This document shows positions 12,722-26,000 of a stretch of DNA of 64,000 nt, in pieces. Below the pieces are notes generated by a model. It did no database searches, was not told the DNA's origin, and saw nothing but the letters and a program-made list of their open reading frames with translations. Made by a program: the position numbers and the translations under genes. Where the stretch lies: assembly GCA_030765055.1 (NCBI GenBank), contig CM060947.1, forward strand, positions 54,189,895 through 54,253,894, in the 5' to 3' direction. This stretch comes from Mantis religiosa (Eukaryota > Arthropoda > Insecta > Mantodea > Mantidae). The first letter of the stretch is position 1. Each line of letters begins with the position of its first letter.

Positions 12722-12815
12722 ATACGTCTTCCGTGAGCCATATTGGACAATGAATGAAATGGGCGAAATGATGCTCAAATGAGCCCAGGGTCCATAAGCA
12801 TTAGAATTACCAGAG
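12722..12815 (-). mobile_element. SINE-A 3' fragment
   Basis: Matches only the 3' third of SINE-A (tacgtc-tcc ... atgaatgaaatggg ... gatgctcaaatgagccc ... ggtccat). The tRNA-like head is absent. Confidence 0.75.
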
Positions 12816-13370
12816 GTCGAAATTTTATATGCATTTCTCCAAATTTCCCAGAATGTTTAAATTGTTCCTGCTCTTTCTTGAATTAGCATATAATTCCCTA
12901 ACTTTCCCTACGTTTTATATCGATTTCTCTTTCTCTGAATTTGTGTTCCGTTGCAAGTATATATTTTTCCTCATTTTCTCTGAATTTTAAATCAGTTTCT
13001 CTGAAATTCTACATTCATTTTCGTAACTTTCCCGGAATGTTAACATTAGGCTTCCTTGTTGCCGAATAATGTACATTCATTTCCCTAGCCTTTTCTGAAA
13101 TTTATATCTTTTTTATATTGATTTTCCTCGTTCTTTGAATTTTTATCTTGAATTCACCGGCCTTGCTTAAAGTGTATATTTATTTTTATCGGTTTTTCTG
13201 AACTTTTATGCTTATTTATCCCTTTTGATAATTATTTCCCTGCCTTTTTCAGAATTTCCACGTTCATTTCTCTGACTTTTCTACGTTATTATTTTAATTT
13301 CTGTGAATGTTAGTAGCTTTTTGAGCCTGACATCCATTTCTCTAACTTTCCCTGATTCATATACTAAATG
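12816..13370. repeat. degenerate ~30-bp pyrimidine-rich tandem repeat
   Basis: Variants of catttctctaactttcc(c)gaatttta recur roughly every 28-32 bp for over 500 bp, for example near 12870, 13010, 13080, 13260 and 13335. The plus strand is strongly pyrimidine-biased. The copies are very diverged, suggesting an old array. Confidence 0.55.
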
Positions 13371-15515
13371 TTACATGAGCAATTATGCATACCTTTTGTA
13401 ATTTCACGTCACTGTTAATCGACAACAGATTTTAATACCTGTACAAATAATATTTCTATCTGCTTCCGGAGCTATTCTACTCTCCTCTTTAACTCTTGAT
13501 TTAATTGTTATTTTAATGAAATACTGTACATGTAAAATTAACTAACTAATCTCACAATACAAAGAACAGAACTATACAAACATCTCTAAAAAGCTACAAA
13601 TTGATTTTAGAACTAAGAGTATTTACGTAAACTAATTACATGTTAACATACACAAAATAAACTAATACAAGTGTATTTCAGTCCAGAAATTTAATGCTTG
13701 CTGAATTTTCCTTTTTCTAGCATCTGAATAATTCTTAAGCAATTATTAAAATATTCGATTCATATTACTGATAGTTTTATAATGTTTAGAGCAGTAGATA
13801 TTAAAATCTCAGAGGTCTTTGCCAACCGGAAATGATTGCTTTACCTTTACGATACTATAAGCGATTTGTGTAAGAACCTTTGATTTCTCAGATGTTCTAG
13901 AGTGTCAGGTATCTAAGAACTATGAAAAGAAATATTTTCTTCATAAATTGTTACTGTTGTGAATTTCACACACAAAAGAGTCGTAATTCCTACACACTTA
14001 GAAAAGGGGAAATTTTTCTCCACAAATTGGTAATACTGTAAGTATGACAGTTATATGGTTTCTTTGTTAACAAGTTCATAAGTTTTCTTCTCCTGCTTTT
14101 GCTTTGAAAAAAATTTTCTGCAAACATTATCTGATATAAAAGATCCGTTTTCTCACAAACGATTGAACATAACTAAATAAACGGTTATGTTAAAAGAAAC
14201 TCCTAACAAGGACCCAGTTATGATACAAATGGATTAAGATCGAAAATTAAAGTATCCATATCTCGCATTTCTATCCCATAAGCTTTAAATTATTTGCAAA
14301 TTTGATTGATTTACTTCATTAGTACATCTAATTATTTATATATTTCTTTATATCCACATTCGTTTTTCGCCCTTATTCATTTCCAGATTGTTTACTCTTC
14401 GCCATGTGCACTTAGCACGTTGTTGCGTGCAGATACTTGTAGGGGCAAAGTTGATTATCCCATCCCGACCACGGTTGTACTGATGCATTGACAAAGGAAT
14501 GCGGTATTTTGTTTTCATTAGTTCTATGTCTCCATGTAGCATAGTATATATTCTCTCTAAATATTAATTAGGAAATAAATGTACTAATTATGAAGGATCT
14601 ACCTGTTGAAAGCCTGGAAAGAAACTTTAATGTATTACGTCAAAATAAAACCCATACTATATATATTAAAGGCTTTTCTTTTTTTTTTCAAAATATTTGA
14701 CTATCACTTTAGCCTACTGTATTATTATAATAGTGCAATCAAATGTATACATTTTAATGAGCTTTATTTGCATTAATAAGTAGAAAACAGAAGTATAAGC
14801 ATACAGTGAACAATTTATGGTAGTAAAAGAAACTCCAGTGAATACTTATTCTGATTTAAATTTACTAAAATGTAGAAACATTTTATGCTTATTTCAGCAG
14901 ATAATGGAAGCCAAACACAAAAATTATTTATTTTATTGTATTCGAAAATTTTATATAAAAGTTTTACCATAAATAAACCATCTAATATCCCTTAAATTCA
15001 ATATATACTGTATATTTGATTAAAAGTCTATACGAGGGGACCAACATGAAGAGCAATCCTCAGGTATGCAACACCGTATTTTCCACTATTTCTACCACCC
15101 GATATATAGTTTCATGCAAATAGTTTCTTTATTCGTTATTTTCTTTACAATGCTGCAACGATTTTGATTAAATCAGCATAAATACGAAATATTGACTTGA
15201 ACACTTAAAATTAATATCCTCAAATTTATGGAAGATCCCTTTGAACTCTTCAATTCAATTGATTTTTATTTAGTTTTCTATATCTGCCTGCGAAAACATA
15301 GTTAAAACAATTGCTATAGAAACAGTGTAAAGCACTAGTATAGTAACTAAGGAAAGGTACTTGAAATAGACGTTTTCAAAATTTTGTTTGCAACACGTAC
15401 GAAATTGTTTACTTTCCTCTTTTTTCCTTGTGTGTGTGGATGTACAGTAAACTGTAGAGATGCTGAGAGTTACTTTGCAGTTAGTTATTTTAGATAGTCA
15501 TCTGAAAGTCTGATT
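13371..15515. other. long AT-rich stretch without features
   Basis: No ORF of note, no tRNA and no repeat seen elsewhere in the window. Confidence 0.35.
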
Positions 15516-15614
15516 CTTTTTTAATTTACGTCCTCCAACGTTAAATCATATCGGACGATGAATGAAATTGGTTGAAATGATACTCAAATGAACCCAGGGT
15601 CCATAGAGCTTAGA
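15516..15614 (-). mobile_element. SINE-A, 3' half of a split copy
   Basis: 3' half of a minus-strand SINE-A (taatttacgtcctccaacg ... gggtccatagagctta). Its 5' half is 1.86 kb away at 17475-17608, in the same orientation. The junction falls within the gttaccagacattc block of the intact SINE. Confidence 0.85.
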
Positions 15615-16520
15615 CTGTTTTCGAGTGGAGGAAAAATCCATTTACGGAGCCCCATTGTGTTGGAGGGCACAATGAGGGCTGTGGGGCTCGCCTGTTCTTA
15701 GCAATAACCACTAAAGAAGCTCCACCGGATAATGAAGGGATGGTGATCTGTGAATGGCGGTCCCACATAGCACCCGCGTTAGTATGTGAGAGATGGGATG
15801 CTGGCACCCAATGGGTGCGAGGGCGTGGAAGGTATTACTGGACTACAGACATGGAACCTGACTGCAGCCTAGGGGTTAAAAGGTGGTAATAGGTAAGGAC
15901 AGGTACCGGATTATTGGTGTCTTGGATTCCACCGCACGTGGAAGATGTCTTCTACGTACAACTGGCTGGCAGTGTTGCGCTGTTGTTCTATGATGTTGTG
16001 CTGGTTCTCTGCCGGTAGTATACGCGGAAAGAAGGCTGAGCTCACAGAGTACCTGAGGAGACCCCTGACGCTCGTAGTGAGCTCGACCTGCACCCGATGC
16101 ATAGGTTGGTGCTCAGTCGTGATGTGTTCCGCCTGAGTAGTCTGGAGCACCCGTAGGAGGTCCTCCAGGGCAGTCGTTTGTCCGCTATGACCAGGAACTC
16201 CGAATGAAGATCCTGAACGGCCTCCCCGAGGCCCCGGACTTGCTCCCTGAGCTGCTCCTGGCTGGTGGCGTGATCTAGTGTTGCCGGCTGTTGAGCGCGC
16301 AGCTGCTGCTGAGTGGAAGGTGGTGCTCGAGGGACATGAAAATGAATACGAGTATCTACTCCCATTAGTCCTGGACCCGTAGGACCAGAACCCGTGCCTC
16401 TTGGGTATATTTACCGTAGGACAGTACCTATTTTATAAACTGCCCCCCCCCGCTGCACACGGCAGATGGGACGGAAGTGGATACGCCACTTACGCGCCGG
16501 TCCTTAATGAACCAGCTACC

Positions 16521-16546
16521 AAAAAAAAAAAAAAAAAAAAAAAAAA
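16521..16546 (+). repeat. A26 homopolymer
   Basis: Uninterrupted A run within the 3' part of the gag-like element. It is poly-T in the element's own orientation, so it is not its tail; it may mark another retroposed fragment. Confidence 0.9.
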
Positions 16547-16699
16547 CCTTGGTAGGGCCGCCGGTGATTTAGCACACCAGCTACTAGCTCTACAGGTTAG
16601 CACCCGGGACTTATAAGGCAACCCTCTACCCCCTCCGGGCGGCCAAGGCCTGACCGGAGGTACCGAATTTCCCGTGGGTGGCGGGAACACACTGCCCCC

Positions 16700-17445
16700 T
16701 CGAGTCCAACCCAATCCGAACAGCTCCCAGAGGGAGGGGCTCGAATGTTCGGCCCGAGGTTCCTCTAGTAACGTCAGAGGTACCACGAGTGCTAGGGGTC
16801 CGCAGCGCCCGCACCTTGGCAGCTGAAAGGGAGGTGCTGGAGGGACAGGCGATGCCTTCCGCAGGGATGCAGGGGGCATAGCGCCTGTCCGGTGAAGTGG
16901 CTGTGCCCTCCACAGGAAGCACAGTAGCGGCAGCGGAGGTCGTGTTCTGTGCAGACGATGTGAGGCTGGAAGCACCGCAGCAGTGGCACTTCGGCTCGGC
17001 TGCACAGGATTCAGCTGCATGCCCGTAGGCGCAGCGGCGGCGGCATGGAGTTTGTCGGTCCTGACGGCTGATCTCAGGTCGCAGCACCCGCCCTAACAAG
17101 GGCAGGCCATTAGCTAAGGCAGCTTCCAGTTCCGCGCAGCTGGCTAGCTCCATCCGGACTAGTTGTGTCGGTCTTCGGGCTGAGGTGATGCGGGTGGTCC
17201 TCATTGCTGAAGGCCACTGCTGCACGTTCGTGCATGCAGGTCCCGAGGCACTCCCGTTACCACTATGCTAGTGCAGCGTTGCAGTGGTTGAGGTGGCGTT
17301 GGCTGGCTGGCGCTGGCGACCGGCCTGCTCCCGGCTGAGTAGCAGGGCCAGGTTCTGGCTGCGGAGTTGCAGTATGTTCCTCCTTGGCTGGCTGTACGGC
17401 GGCGATGACTGCTGGTTTCTTCGTTGCCCTCTTGGCACGACTCAT
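16700..17445 (-). pseudogene. gag-like ORF1 protein of a non-LTR retrotransposon
   Basis: The likely start is the Met of MSRAKRATKK at 17445. A VVTGVPRDL block is followed by LVRMELASCAELEAALANGL (PRE_C2HC-like region). Then come CCHC-type zinc knuckles split across frames: RRRCAYGHAAESCAAEPKCH, then CTEHDLRCRYCASCGGHSHF, then CPLHP. Such proteins coat retrotransposon RNA. At least two frameshifts prevent expression of the full protein. Strongly G+C-rich codon use is unlike the surroundings. Confidence 0.7.
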
Positions 17446-17474
17446 GTTGCTGCTCTGAAGGTTCAAGGAGAAGT

Positions 17475-17608
17475 AGACATTCATGTTTCAGATTAAGGGG
17501 AAACCCCGGAGCAACCTTATACACATAACTTATCCTTACCGAGTATCAAACTCAGGAATTCTTGAACATGAGGCAAACATGCTACCATCTAAGCTACCGA
17601 GGCGGGCG
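17475..17608 (-). mobile_element. SINE-A, 5' half of the split copy
   Basis: Minus-strand head cgcctcggtagcttagatgg, then the B-box region and the conserved cggggtttccccttaat block, breaking at gaatgtc. It complements 15516-15614. Confidence 0.85.
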
Positions 17609-18014
17609 ATTAAGATAGTAAACAGTTACTTAGATGAGAATGTATACGTGGTTTAAACCACCCAAGGTCATCGAAATCGCTTAGAAATCCCATTAGTTTT
17701 CGTGCTGTTCAACGCTATACTACTTCTAGTAGAGTAAAAGCCGCTGGAGGCACGGTATTACAAGGAAAACATGACTGCGTTGTGCTGATGTTTTACGTTT
17801 TATAAAGATAAACAATTTAATAATGACGTAAGTTCTGTCCATTAAGGTAATAACTTCCAGGTAAGTACTAATTACTTCTTTTTGTTTGTTTATTTTTTGT
17901 GTTAAATTCTCTGTTTTGCTGTAGTTTACTAGTACGGAACAAAAATTAAATTACTGGCGTTCACAGTTGCCGCAGTAATAAAACACATGATACAATATTC
18001 CCAGCGCGAAGTGT
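17609..18014. other. no recognisable feature
   Basis: AT-rich spacer between the split SINE and a microsatellite. Nothing seen. Confidence 0.3.
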
Positions 18015-19044
<1,030 letters not shown>

Positions 19045-19330
19045 AAAGTGGTGAAAAACAAATTATTTGAACATGTTGAAAAATACCCGACTTTAGCAAT
19101 GGAGGACTTAGCAGAATAAACTCATTTTCAGTGCCAAGTACATATTAATGCCACTCGAAGCGAAGCTGTGAAAAGGGTCAGCTTTCTACTCCATGAAAAA
19201 ACAATGACAAGGAAGCCAGTTGTGGAAGGTGAATGTTATGAATTTGTTGAAGGTATTGTTCGTGCAAGATGTATAGCTTCTTTGAAAGAAACGAGCCACC
19301 AACAGTTACAAAGATGCTTCAAAATTTGAC
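19045..19330 (+). pseudogene. decayed relative of the 6562 transposase-like N-terminus
   Basis: KSGEKQII, then with a frameshift EHVEKYPTLAMEDLAE, parallels ESGEKIIILHIF...PELAIDEVV of the 6562 frame. Later sequence stays partly open (a frame with VVEGECYEFVEGIVRARC) but gives no recognised domain. There are multiple stops. Confidence 0.4.
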
Positions 19331-20148
19331 GTCATCAATAGCATCGCTGATGGAGCGAGTTTATATATGATTACCATAGCGACTTGCGATCATATTAGAT
19401 GTGTTGACAGCAGTTTTGAGTCTCCCTCTACGGGCAGCTAAATATACTATTTGAGAGGTGGGTGTGCCCACATAATATAAAGGTGCGTAGATATGATAAC
19501 TATTTATAAAAAAACTATATACTGCAATGTAGTGCACTGCTAAGCTAATTACGCAGCCATAAAAGTAGGCAATGAGAATATACGAAACGAAAAGTCAGTG
19601 AATACTTATTTCACAATGAACATCTGCTTTCTTCTGTTACAGTAGACATATATGCATATTGTATACTTGTCATGTAAAACAGAAATATTTCAATTTGGTC
19701 TCAATTCTTTTCTATTACCCATAGCTGCCTCACAATTTAACTTCATTACAAACCAGAAAATTAGCAGAACATGTTCTAGGAATGAAAAATAAATTAATGT
19801 TACAATATGTACAAAGCTTTTATCCAAGTCTAAACCAGAAAATATCTCTAGTACATAGTCTTATGTGTCCATTTTGTTATATTTCATTTCTCTCTTCCCT
19901 TTAAACATTGTATTGTGAGAAGGTATGCTTGAGGCCTTTCTGTCATATTATCTATTGCCTCTAAATTGGGGCCAGTCAATTTTTAGAGTCCAGTGTCTCT
20001 CTTTTTGCGAGTAGCCGATCCTGTATCTTGGAAATGTTTCATGCACCTGTTGGTTTTAAAGACAAAAGAATACCAACATGAATAGACATTTTAATTAAGC
20101 GTAAGAATGACAAAATTTTATATGGTATACTGATAAAACGTAGGACGT
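19331..20148. other. no recognisable feature
   Basis: AT-rich, no ORF or repeat identified. Confidence 0.3.
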
Positions 20149-20352
20149 TTATGTTTCAAACAAAAGTACGTCAATTTGACGGTACCTGGACACTTTTGAC
20201 AACATAACCCTCCGAGGGACTTGTCTGAATGCTGGATAGCGTTGTATAAACTCCTCTATGTAGCGGTTTAAACTATATCTATATGTCGCACCAATTTTAA
20301 TGCCCGTACGAAAGTAGCATTCAACCATGAAAACGCTGTTCTCTGTGTTCAT
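20149..20352 (-). pseudogene. DUF4817-like helix-turn-helix fragment
   Basis: A 67-codon frame begins MNTENSVFMVECYFRTGIKI and continues RYIEEFIQRYPAFRQVP. I recognise this as the insect repeat-encoded HTH domain (DUF4817-type) found at the N-terminus of IS630/Tc3-like transposases. No catalytic domain follows downstream on the minus strand, so only the DNA-binding end survives. Confidence 0.6.
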
Positions 20353-21292
20353 ATCCAGGGGAAGCTGAGTGTATTAGTTACTTGAGCAACCACACTGGGA
20401 GCGCTGTAATTTGCTTAATGTTCCGCAAAAATCACCGCTCTTTCTCTCCGTAGAGGACACTATGATTTCAAGATAGACTCACCAGTGAAATATGACGTCA
20501 TTGTATCTCAATCGGAGGGCGGGAAATAACGAATGAAAATGAACACCGTGTACAAATGAAGTAAGGTTAAGTGAAGAAATCAAATATTTGAGTATTTGTA
20601 AGCATTCGGTCACTTTTTAGCATACAAAAGGAAAAATATATTACATAGTAGACACATCTTTACATTTAATCTTAACTAAAAGTGCTACCGCATAAGCTAC
20701 TGAAAACATTGAAAACGGCAAAGCAAACCTTTGCATAGAAGTTCTTCGCAGCACACACGTTTTCCACGTTGGAATTAAATAGCGCAAATATTCCCTCCAA
20801 TCACAGTCGCCGGCGGAGTAATACATTTTCTCGCTTTTTTTACATCTCTCCATAAACATAGTACCGCCCCGGTATAGGTCAGTAGATGGCGTGGTTGTAG
20901 GAGTTTGAGTATTGGTAGTTTTGCTTTTATTTTAGTTTTCCATTTTATCATAACAATACCATTTATAGCTTTATTCATTCATCATCCTGATGATGGAAGA
21001 CATGTGTGCTCCCAAATCGTCTTTACATCTGGCGTGAAGCCTGAGAGCATCTTGAATATATGGCTCACTGTTGATCATGCAGCTATCTAGTGTATAGTAA
21101 GGTTCCCGAGTAGAGTTTGTTTTTAAGCCTTCACAGTTCCAAAACCCCAATCGTCTTACTGGTTGCTATTGCGATACTGTTCTGACCCTATCCCTATATA
21201 ACCTGAACTTCTCTAAATTTTGTTTGCTTCTCAGTTTGTAACCTTCAATTGTTTTGTTAATGTCACTTTGTATCACGAGAATACTCCCATGT
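20353..21292. other. no gene recognised
   Basis: Probably contains the 5' flank of the HTH fragment. Short minus-strand frames (20641-20978) show no motif. Confidence 0.3.
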
Positions 21293-22115
21293 GCAAAAGA
21301 AATTGGGGAAGAGAAGCATATGTACGAGGGCGGTTCAATAAAGAATTGTCACATTTTTTTGACAGCGTACCCTTACTCATCCTCATACTTTTGACGGTCC
21401 TTCTCAAAATAGCCTCCCCGAAATGCAATGCACTTGTCCCAGCGTTTCTGCTAGTCTTCAAAGACATGCTGGAAACCATTTTTGAGAGATCCTTCAAAAT
21501 CGCCTCCGCAGCCTTCACCACTGCTTCTGATGATGGATAATGCCTCCCACGAAGGCGTTTCTTCAAGTTAGGGAATAGAAAAGAGTCACATGGGGCTAAA
21601 TATGGACTATAGGGAGGGTGAGGAATGCACTTCACGTTGATTTTTGCCAGATATTCAGCAACAACATTGGCAATATACAGCCTCGCATCATCGTGGTGCA
21701 GCATCCAGCCTGCTTCAAGGAAATGTGGTCTTTTGTGCCTGATATAGACTTGCAATGTTTTCAGGACATCCCTGTAGTATTCTCCAGTTACTGATGTGTG
21801 TGCAGGTACAAATTGCTGATAAATCATTCCATGAATATCAAAGAATGAGATGGCCATAACGTTCCCAGCAGAAGCAAACACTTGCTTTTTTGAGGTTAGT
21901 GATGAAGGAGGTTTCCACACTGAACTTTGCTGTTTGCTATCAGGATCAAAATGATGTAGCGAAGTTTCATCAGCAGTGATCATGTTTGAAAGAAACACAA
22001 GAGCTTCCTCTAACATCAACTTCAGGTGCCTGTTACCTTCATTGCAGCGGTAGGCGATACTGAACATGTCTGAACTTACCTGATTCTCACAGGCGGGAAC
22101 CAGAAGTACCAACAA
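21273..22115 (-). pseudogene. mariner transposase, N-terminally truncated, 280-codon open frame
   Basis: The catalytic domain is in one open frame: ITADETSLHHFDPDSKQQSS (first Asp), VPAHTSVTGEYYRDVLKTLQ, then HHDDARLYIANVVAEYL (second Asp) and HPPYSPYLAPCDSFLFPNLK (third Asp), with DD34D spacing. About 110 residues of the N-terminal paired HTH region are absent; only about 120 bp separate the first Met from the terminal repeat. The frame reads through the left terminal repeat (CDNSLLNRP) into host sequence, so the stop is not native. DETS replaces the usual DETW. It could not bind its own ends. Confidence 0.85.
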
Positions 22116-22740
22116 TGAAACTACTACGGCGTGTTTGTTTCACATTAAGGTAACAGAATATAATAAGATTGAATTTTAGTGCGAAATATTATGACCGTAA
22201 AAAAGTTATGATTATTATTTATTGAAGAGCCCTCGTAAATTACTGCAATAGACAAGGGAGAGAAGGGTCAGCTTGGATGAGAACAGGAACAATATTTTTA
22301 AGAGGGGTAGAGGTAGAGAAAAGGGAATTTGTGAATTGTGTGGTGGAAAATAAAGCCTAGAACACTATGTAAAAGAATGCAAGGAGGTTGCAATTTGGAG
22401 AAAAAAGGTTTGGGAGGGAAAATGCGAGACAGTAGAGAAAAAGATAGTAGCTATAAAAATGTTAACGTGTAGCGAGGAAAAGAGTGTACGAAGTATTGGT
22501 GAGTTCTTGCAGAAAGTTAAAGAAAAATGGGCCAGAGATGTAAAGAATATAAGAAAGGAAGATGAGGGGGAATAATGGGACTAATTAAGTAACAAGGAGA
22601 CATGGAGGTTAAGAGCTACCTGGCAGAACAGAAGATCGGGGTGTCATGTAAGCCAAGGTAACAAGGTAAAGAAAAATAAATGTAGCCTAAATTTGTAAAT
22701 TGTAAAATCTTGGAATATGCACAACACAATACAGATCTAG
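21293..22740 (+). pseudogene. non-LTR retrotransposon 3' end, interrupted by a mariner
   Basis: A short left part (caaaagaaattggggaagag, 21295-21322) and a right part from 22239 (attactgcaatagacaag) together match the other family copy at 42365-43583 across the mariner site. The right part encodes RGREKGICELCGGK and LEHYVKECKEVAIWRKKVW, a C-terminal C-x2-C-x(n)-H-x4-C motif with stops, then a 3' UTR ending tgtaaattgtaaaatcttgg. It is 5'-truncated and inactive. Confidence 0.8.
21325..22236 (-). mobile_element. mariner element, internally deleted, inserted in a non-LTR copy
   Basis: 912 bp between TA dinucleotides (21323-21324 and 22237-22238). The ends are imperfect inverted repeats around cgaggg-c/g-g/t-t-c-t/a-tcaataaa. 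The intact host sequence is inferred from the paralogous copy, where the site is an uninterrupted ...tatgtagattactgc. The same family, with the same missing 5' coding region, is at 57531-58432. Confidence 0.9.
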
Positions 22741-22751
22741 TGTATAGTGGC

Positions 22752-23003
22752 GCTGCTCGAACCGTTATTATGGCTTTATCTTTGTTAATAGAAACTTCTC
22801 AGATAACGCACTGATTATTCTTGTAAGAGTGAGACAGGAACTGATGCGCTGCCCGGCTCTGCGCTAAGCACCAAAGTACGCATCACTTTGTGATGCAGGA
22901 ATCACAAATGATAGATATATGTTTACTCCACGTGTAGTAATTAGTGCGTTATCTGAGAGGTATCTATTACCAAAGATAAATCCATGATAACGGTTCGAGC
23001 AGC
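22752..23003. mobile_element. MITE-like foldback element
   Basis: The left arm 22752-22816 (gctgctcgaaccgttat ... cagataacgcact) and right arm 22942-23003 are inverted copies with few mismatches. The core of about 125 bp has no ORF. It abuts the 22-bp satellite. Confidence 0.8.
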
Positions 23004-23098
23004 ACGACAATACATGTTTGCTTCCTTTTAGCAAGAATCCGCGCTGTCAGTTTGGTAACGAAAAGATGGTAAGGAAATATTGATAGATGTGAAACAAT

Positions 23099-26000
23099 CC
23101 TACCATCCAGAATTCAATATCCTACCATCCTGAATTCAATATCCTACCATCCTGAATTCAATATCCTACCATCCTGAATTCAATATCCTACCATCCTGAA
23201 TTCAATATCCTACCATCCTGAATTCAATATCCTATCATCCTGAATTCAATATCATACCATCCTGAATTCAATATCATACCATCCTGAATTCAATATCCTA
23301 CCATCCTGAATTCAATATCATACCATCCTGAATTCAATATCATACCATCCTGAATTCAATATCCTACCATCCTGAATTCAATATCCTACCATCCTGAATT
23401 CAATATCCTATCATCCTGAATTCAATATCCTACCATCCTGAATTCAATATCCTATCATCCTGAATTCAATATCATACCATCCTGAATTCAATATCCTACC
23501 ATCCTGAATTCAATATCCTACCATCCTGAATTCAATATCCTACCATCCTGAATTCAATATCCTACCATCCTGAATTCAATATCCTACCATCCTGAATTCA
23601 ATATCCTACCATCCTGAATTCAATATCCTACCATCCTGAATTCAATATCATACCATCCTGAATTCAATATCATACCATCCTGAATTCAATATCCTACCAT
23701 CCTGAATTCAATATCATACCATCCTGAATTCAATATGCTACCATCCTGAATTCAATATCCTACCATCCTGAATTCAATATCATACCACCCTGAATTCAAT
23801 ATCCTACCATCCTGAATTCAATATCATACCATCCTGAATTCAATATCCTACCATCCTGAATTCAATATCATACCATCCTGAATTCAATATCATACCACCC
23901 TGAATTCAATATCCTACCATCCTGAATTCAATATCATACCACCCTGAATTCAATATCATACCACCCTGAATTCAATATCATACCATCCTGAATTCAATAT
24001 CCTACCATCCTGAATTCAATATCATACCATCCTGAATTCAATATCCTACCATCCTGAATTCAATATCATACCATCCTGAATTCAATATCATACCATCCTG
24101 AATTCAATATCCTACCATCCTGAATTCAATATCCTACCATCCTGAATTCAATATCCTATCATCCTGAATTCAATATCCTACCATCCTGAATTCAATATCC
24201 TATCATCCTGAATTCAATATCATACCATCCTGAATTCAATATCCTACCATCCTGAATTCAATATCCTACCATCCTGAATTCAATATCCTACCATCCTGAA
24301 TTCAATATCCTACCATCCTGAATTCAATATCCTACCATCCTGAATTCAATATCCTACCATCCTGAATTCAATATCATACCATCCTGAATTCAATATCATA
24401 CCATCCTGAATTCAATATCATACCATCCTGAATTCAATATCCTACCATCCTGAATTCAATATCATACCATCCTGAATTCAATATCATACCATCCTGAATT
24501 CAATATGCTACCATCCTGAATTCAATATCCTACCATCCTGAATTCAATATCATACCACCCTGAATTCAATATCCTACCATCCTGAATTCAATATCATACC
24601 ATCCTGAATTCAATATCATACCATCCTGAATTCAATATCCTACCATCCTGAATTCAATATCATACCATCCTGAATTCAATATCATACCACCCTCAATTCA
24701 ATATCCTACCATCCTGAATTCAATATCATACCACCCTGAATTCAATATCATACCACCCTGAATTCAATATCATACCATCCTGAATTCAATATCCTACCAT
24801 CCTGAATTCAATATCATACCATCCTGAATTCAATATCATACCATCCTGAATTCAATATCATACCATCCTGAATTCAATATCCTACCATCCTGAATTCAAT
24901 ATCATACCATCCTGAATTCAATATCCTACCATCCTGAATTCAATATGCTACCATCCTGACTTCAATATCCTACCATCCTGAATTCAATATCCTACCATCC
25001 TGAATTCAATATCATACCATCCTGAATTCAATATGCTACCATCCTGAATTCAATATCCTACCATCCTGAATTCAATATCCTACCATCCTGAATTCAATAT
25101 CCTACCATCCTGAATTCAATATCCTACCATCCTGAATTCAATATCATACCATCCTGAATTCAATATCCTACCATCCTGAATTCAATATCCTACCATCCTG
25201 AATTCAATATCATACCATCCTGAATTCAATATGCTACCATCCTGAATTCAATATCATACCATCCTGAATTCAATATCCTACCATCCTGAATTCAATATCA
25301 TACCATCCTGAATTCAATATCATACCATCCTGAATTCAATATCCTACCATCCTGAATTCAATATCCTACCATCCTGAATTCAATATCCTATCATCCTGAA
25401 TTCAATATCCTATCATCCTGAATTCAATATCCTACCATCCTGAATTCAATATCATACCATCCTGAATTCAATATGCTACCATCCTGAATTCAATATGCTA
25501 CCATCCTGAATTCAATATCCTACCATCCTGAATTCAATATCCTATCATCCTGAATTCAATGTGCTACCATCCTGAATTCAATATCCTACCATCCTGAATT
25601 CAATATCCTACCATCCTGAATTCAATATCATACCATCCTGAATTCAATATGCTACCATCCTGAATTCAATGTGCTACCATCCTGAATTCAATATCCTACC
25701 ATCCTGAATTCAATATCCTACCATCCTGAATTCAATGTGCTACCATCCTGAATTCAATATCCTACCATCCTGAATTCAATATCCTACCATCCTGAATTCA
25801 ATATCCTATCATCCTGAATTCAATATCCTATCATCCTGAATTCAATATCCTATCATCCTGAATTCAATATCCTACCATCCTGAATTCAATATCCTACCAT
25901 CCTGAATTCAATATGCTACCATCCTGAATTCAATATGCTACCATCCTGAATTCAATATCCTACCATCCTGAATTCAATATCCTATCATCCTGAATTCAAT

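Larger units (their letters stand above)
15615..17474 (-). mobile_element. non-LTR-like retroelement (gag-only, deleted) inserted in a SINE
   Basis: This GC-rich segment contrasts with its AT-rich surroundings and exactly separates two halves of one SINE-A copy. On the minus strand a gag-like ORF begins about 30 nt from the 5' junction. Reverse transcriptase is absent; the 3' part is low-complexity and includes A26 on the plus strand (16521-16546). It is most simply a jockey/I-like element with ORF2 deleted, or a non-autonomous derivative carrying only ORF1. A taga tetranucleotide near both junctions might be a target duplication, but this is weak. Confidence 0.65.
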
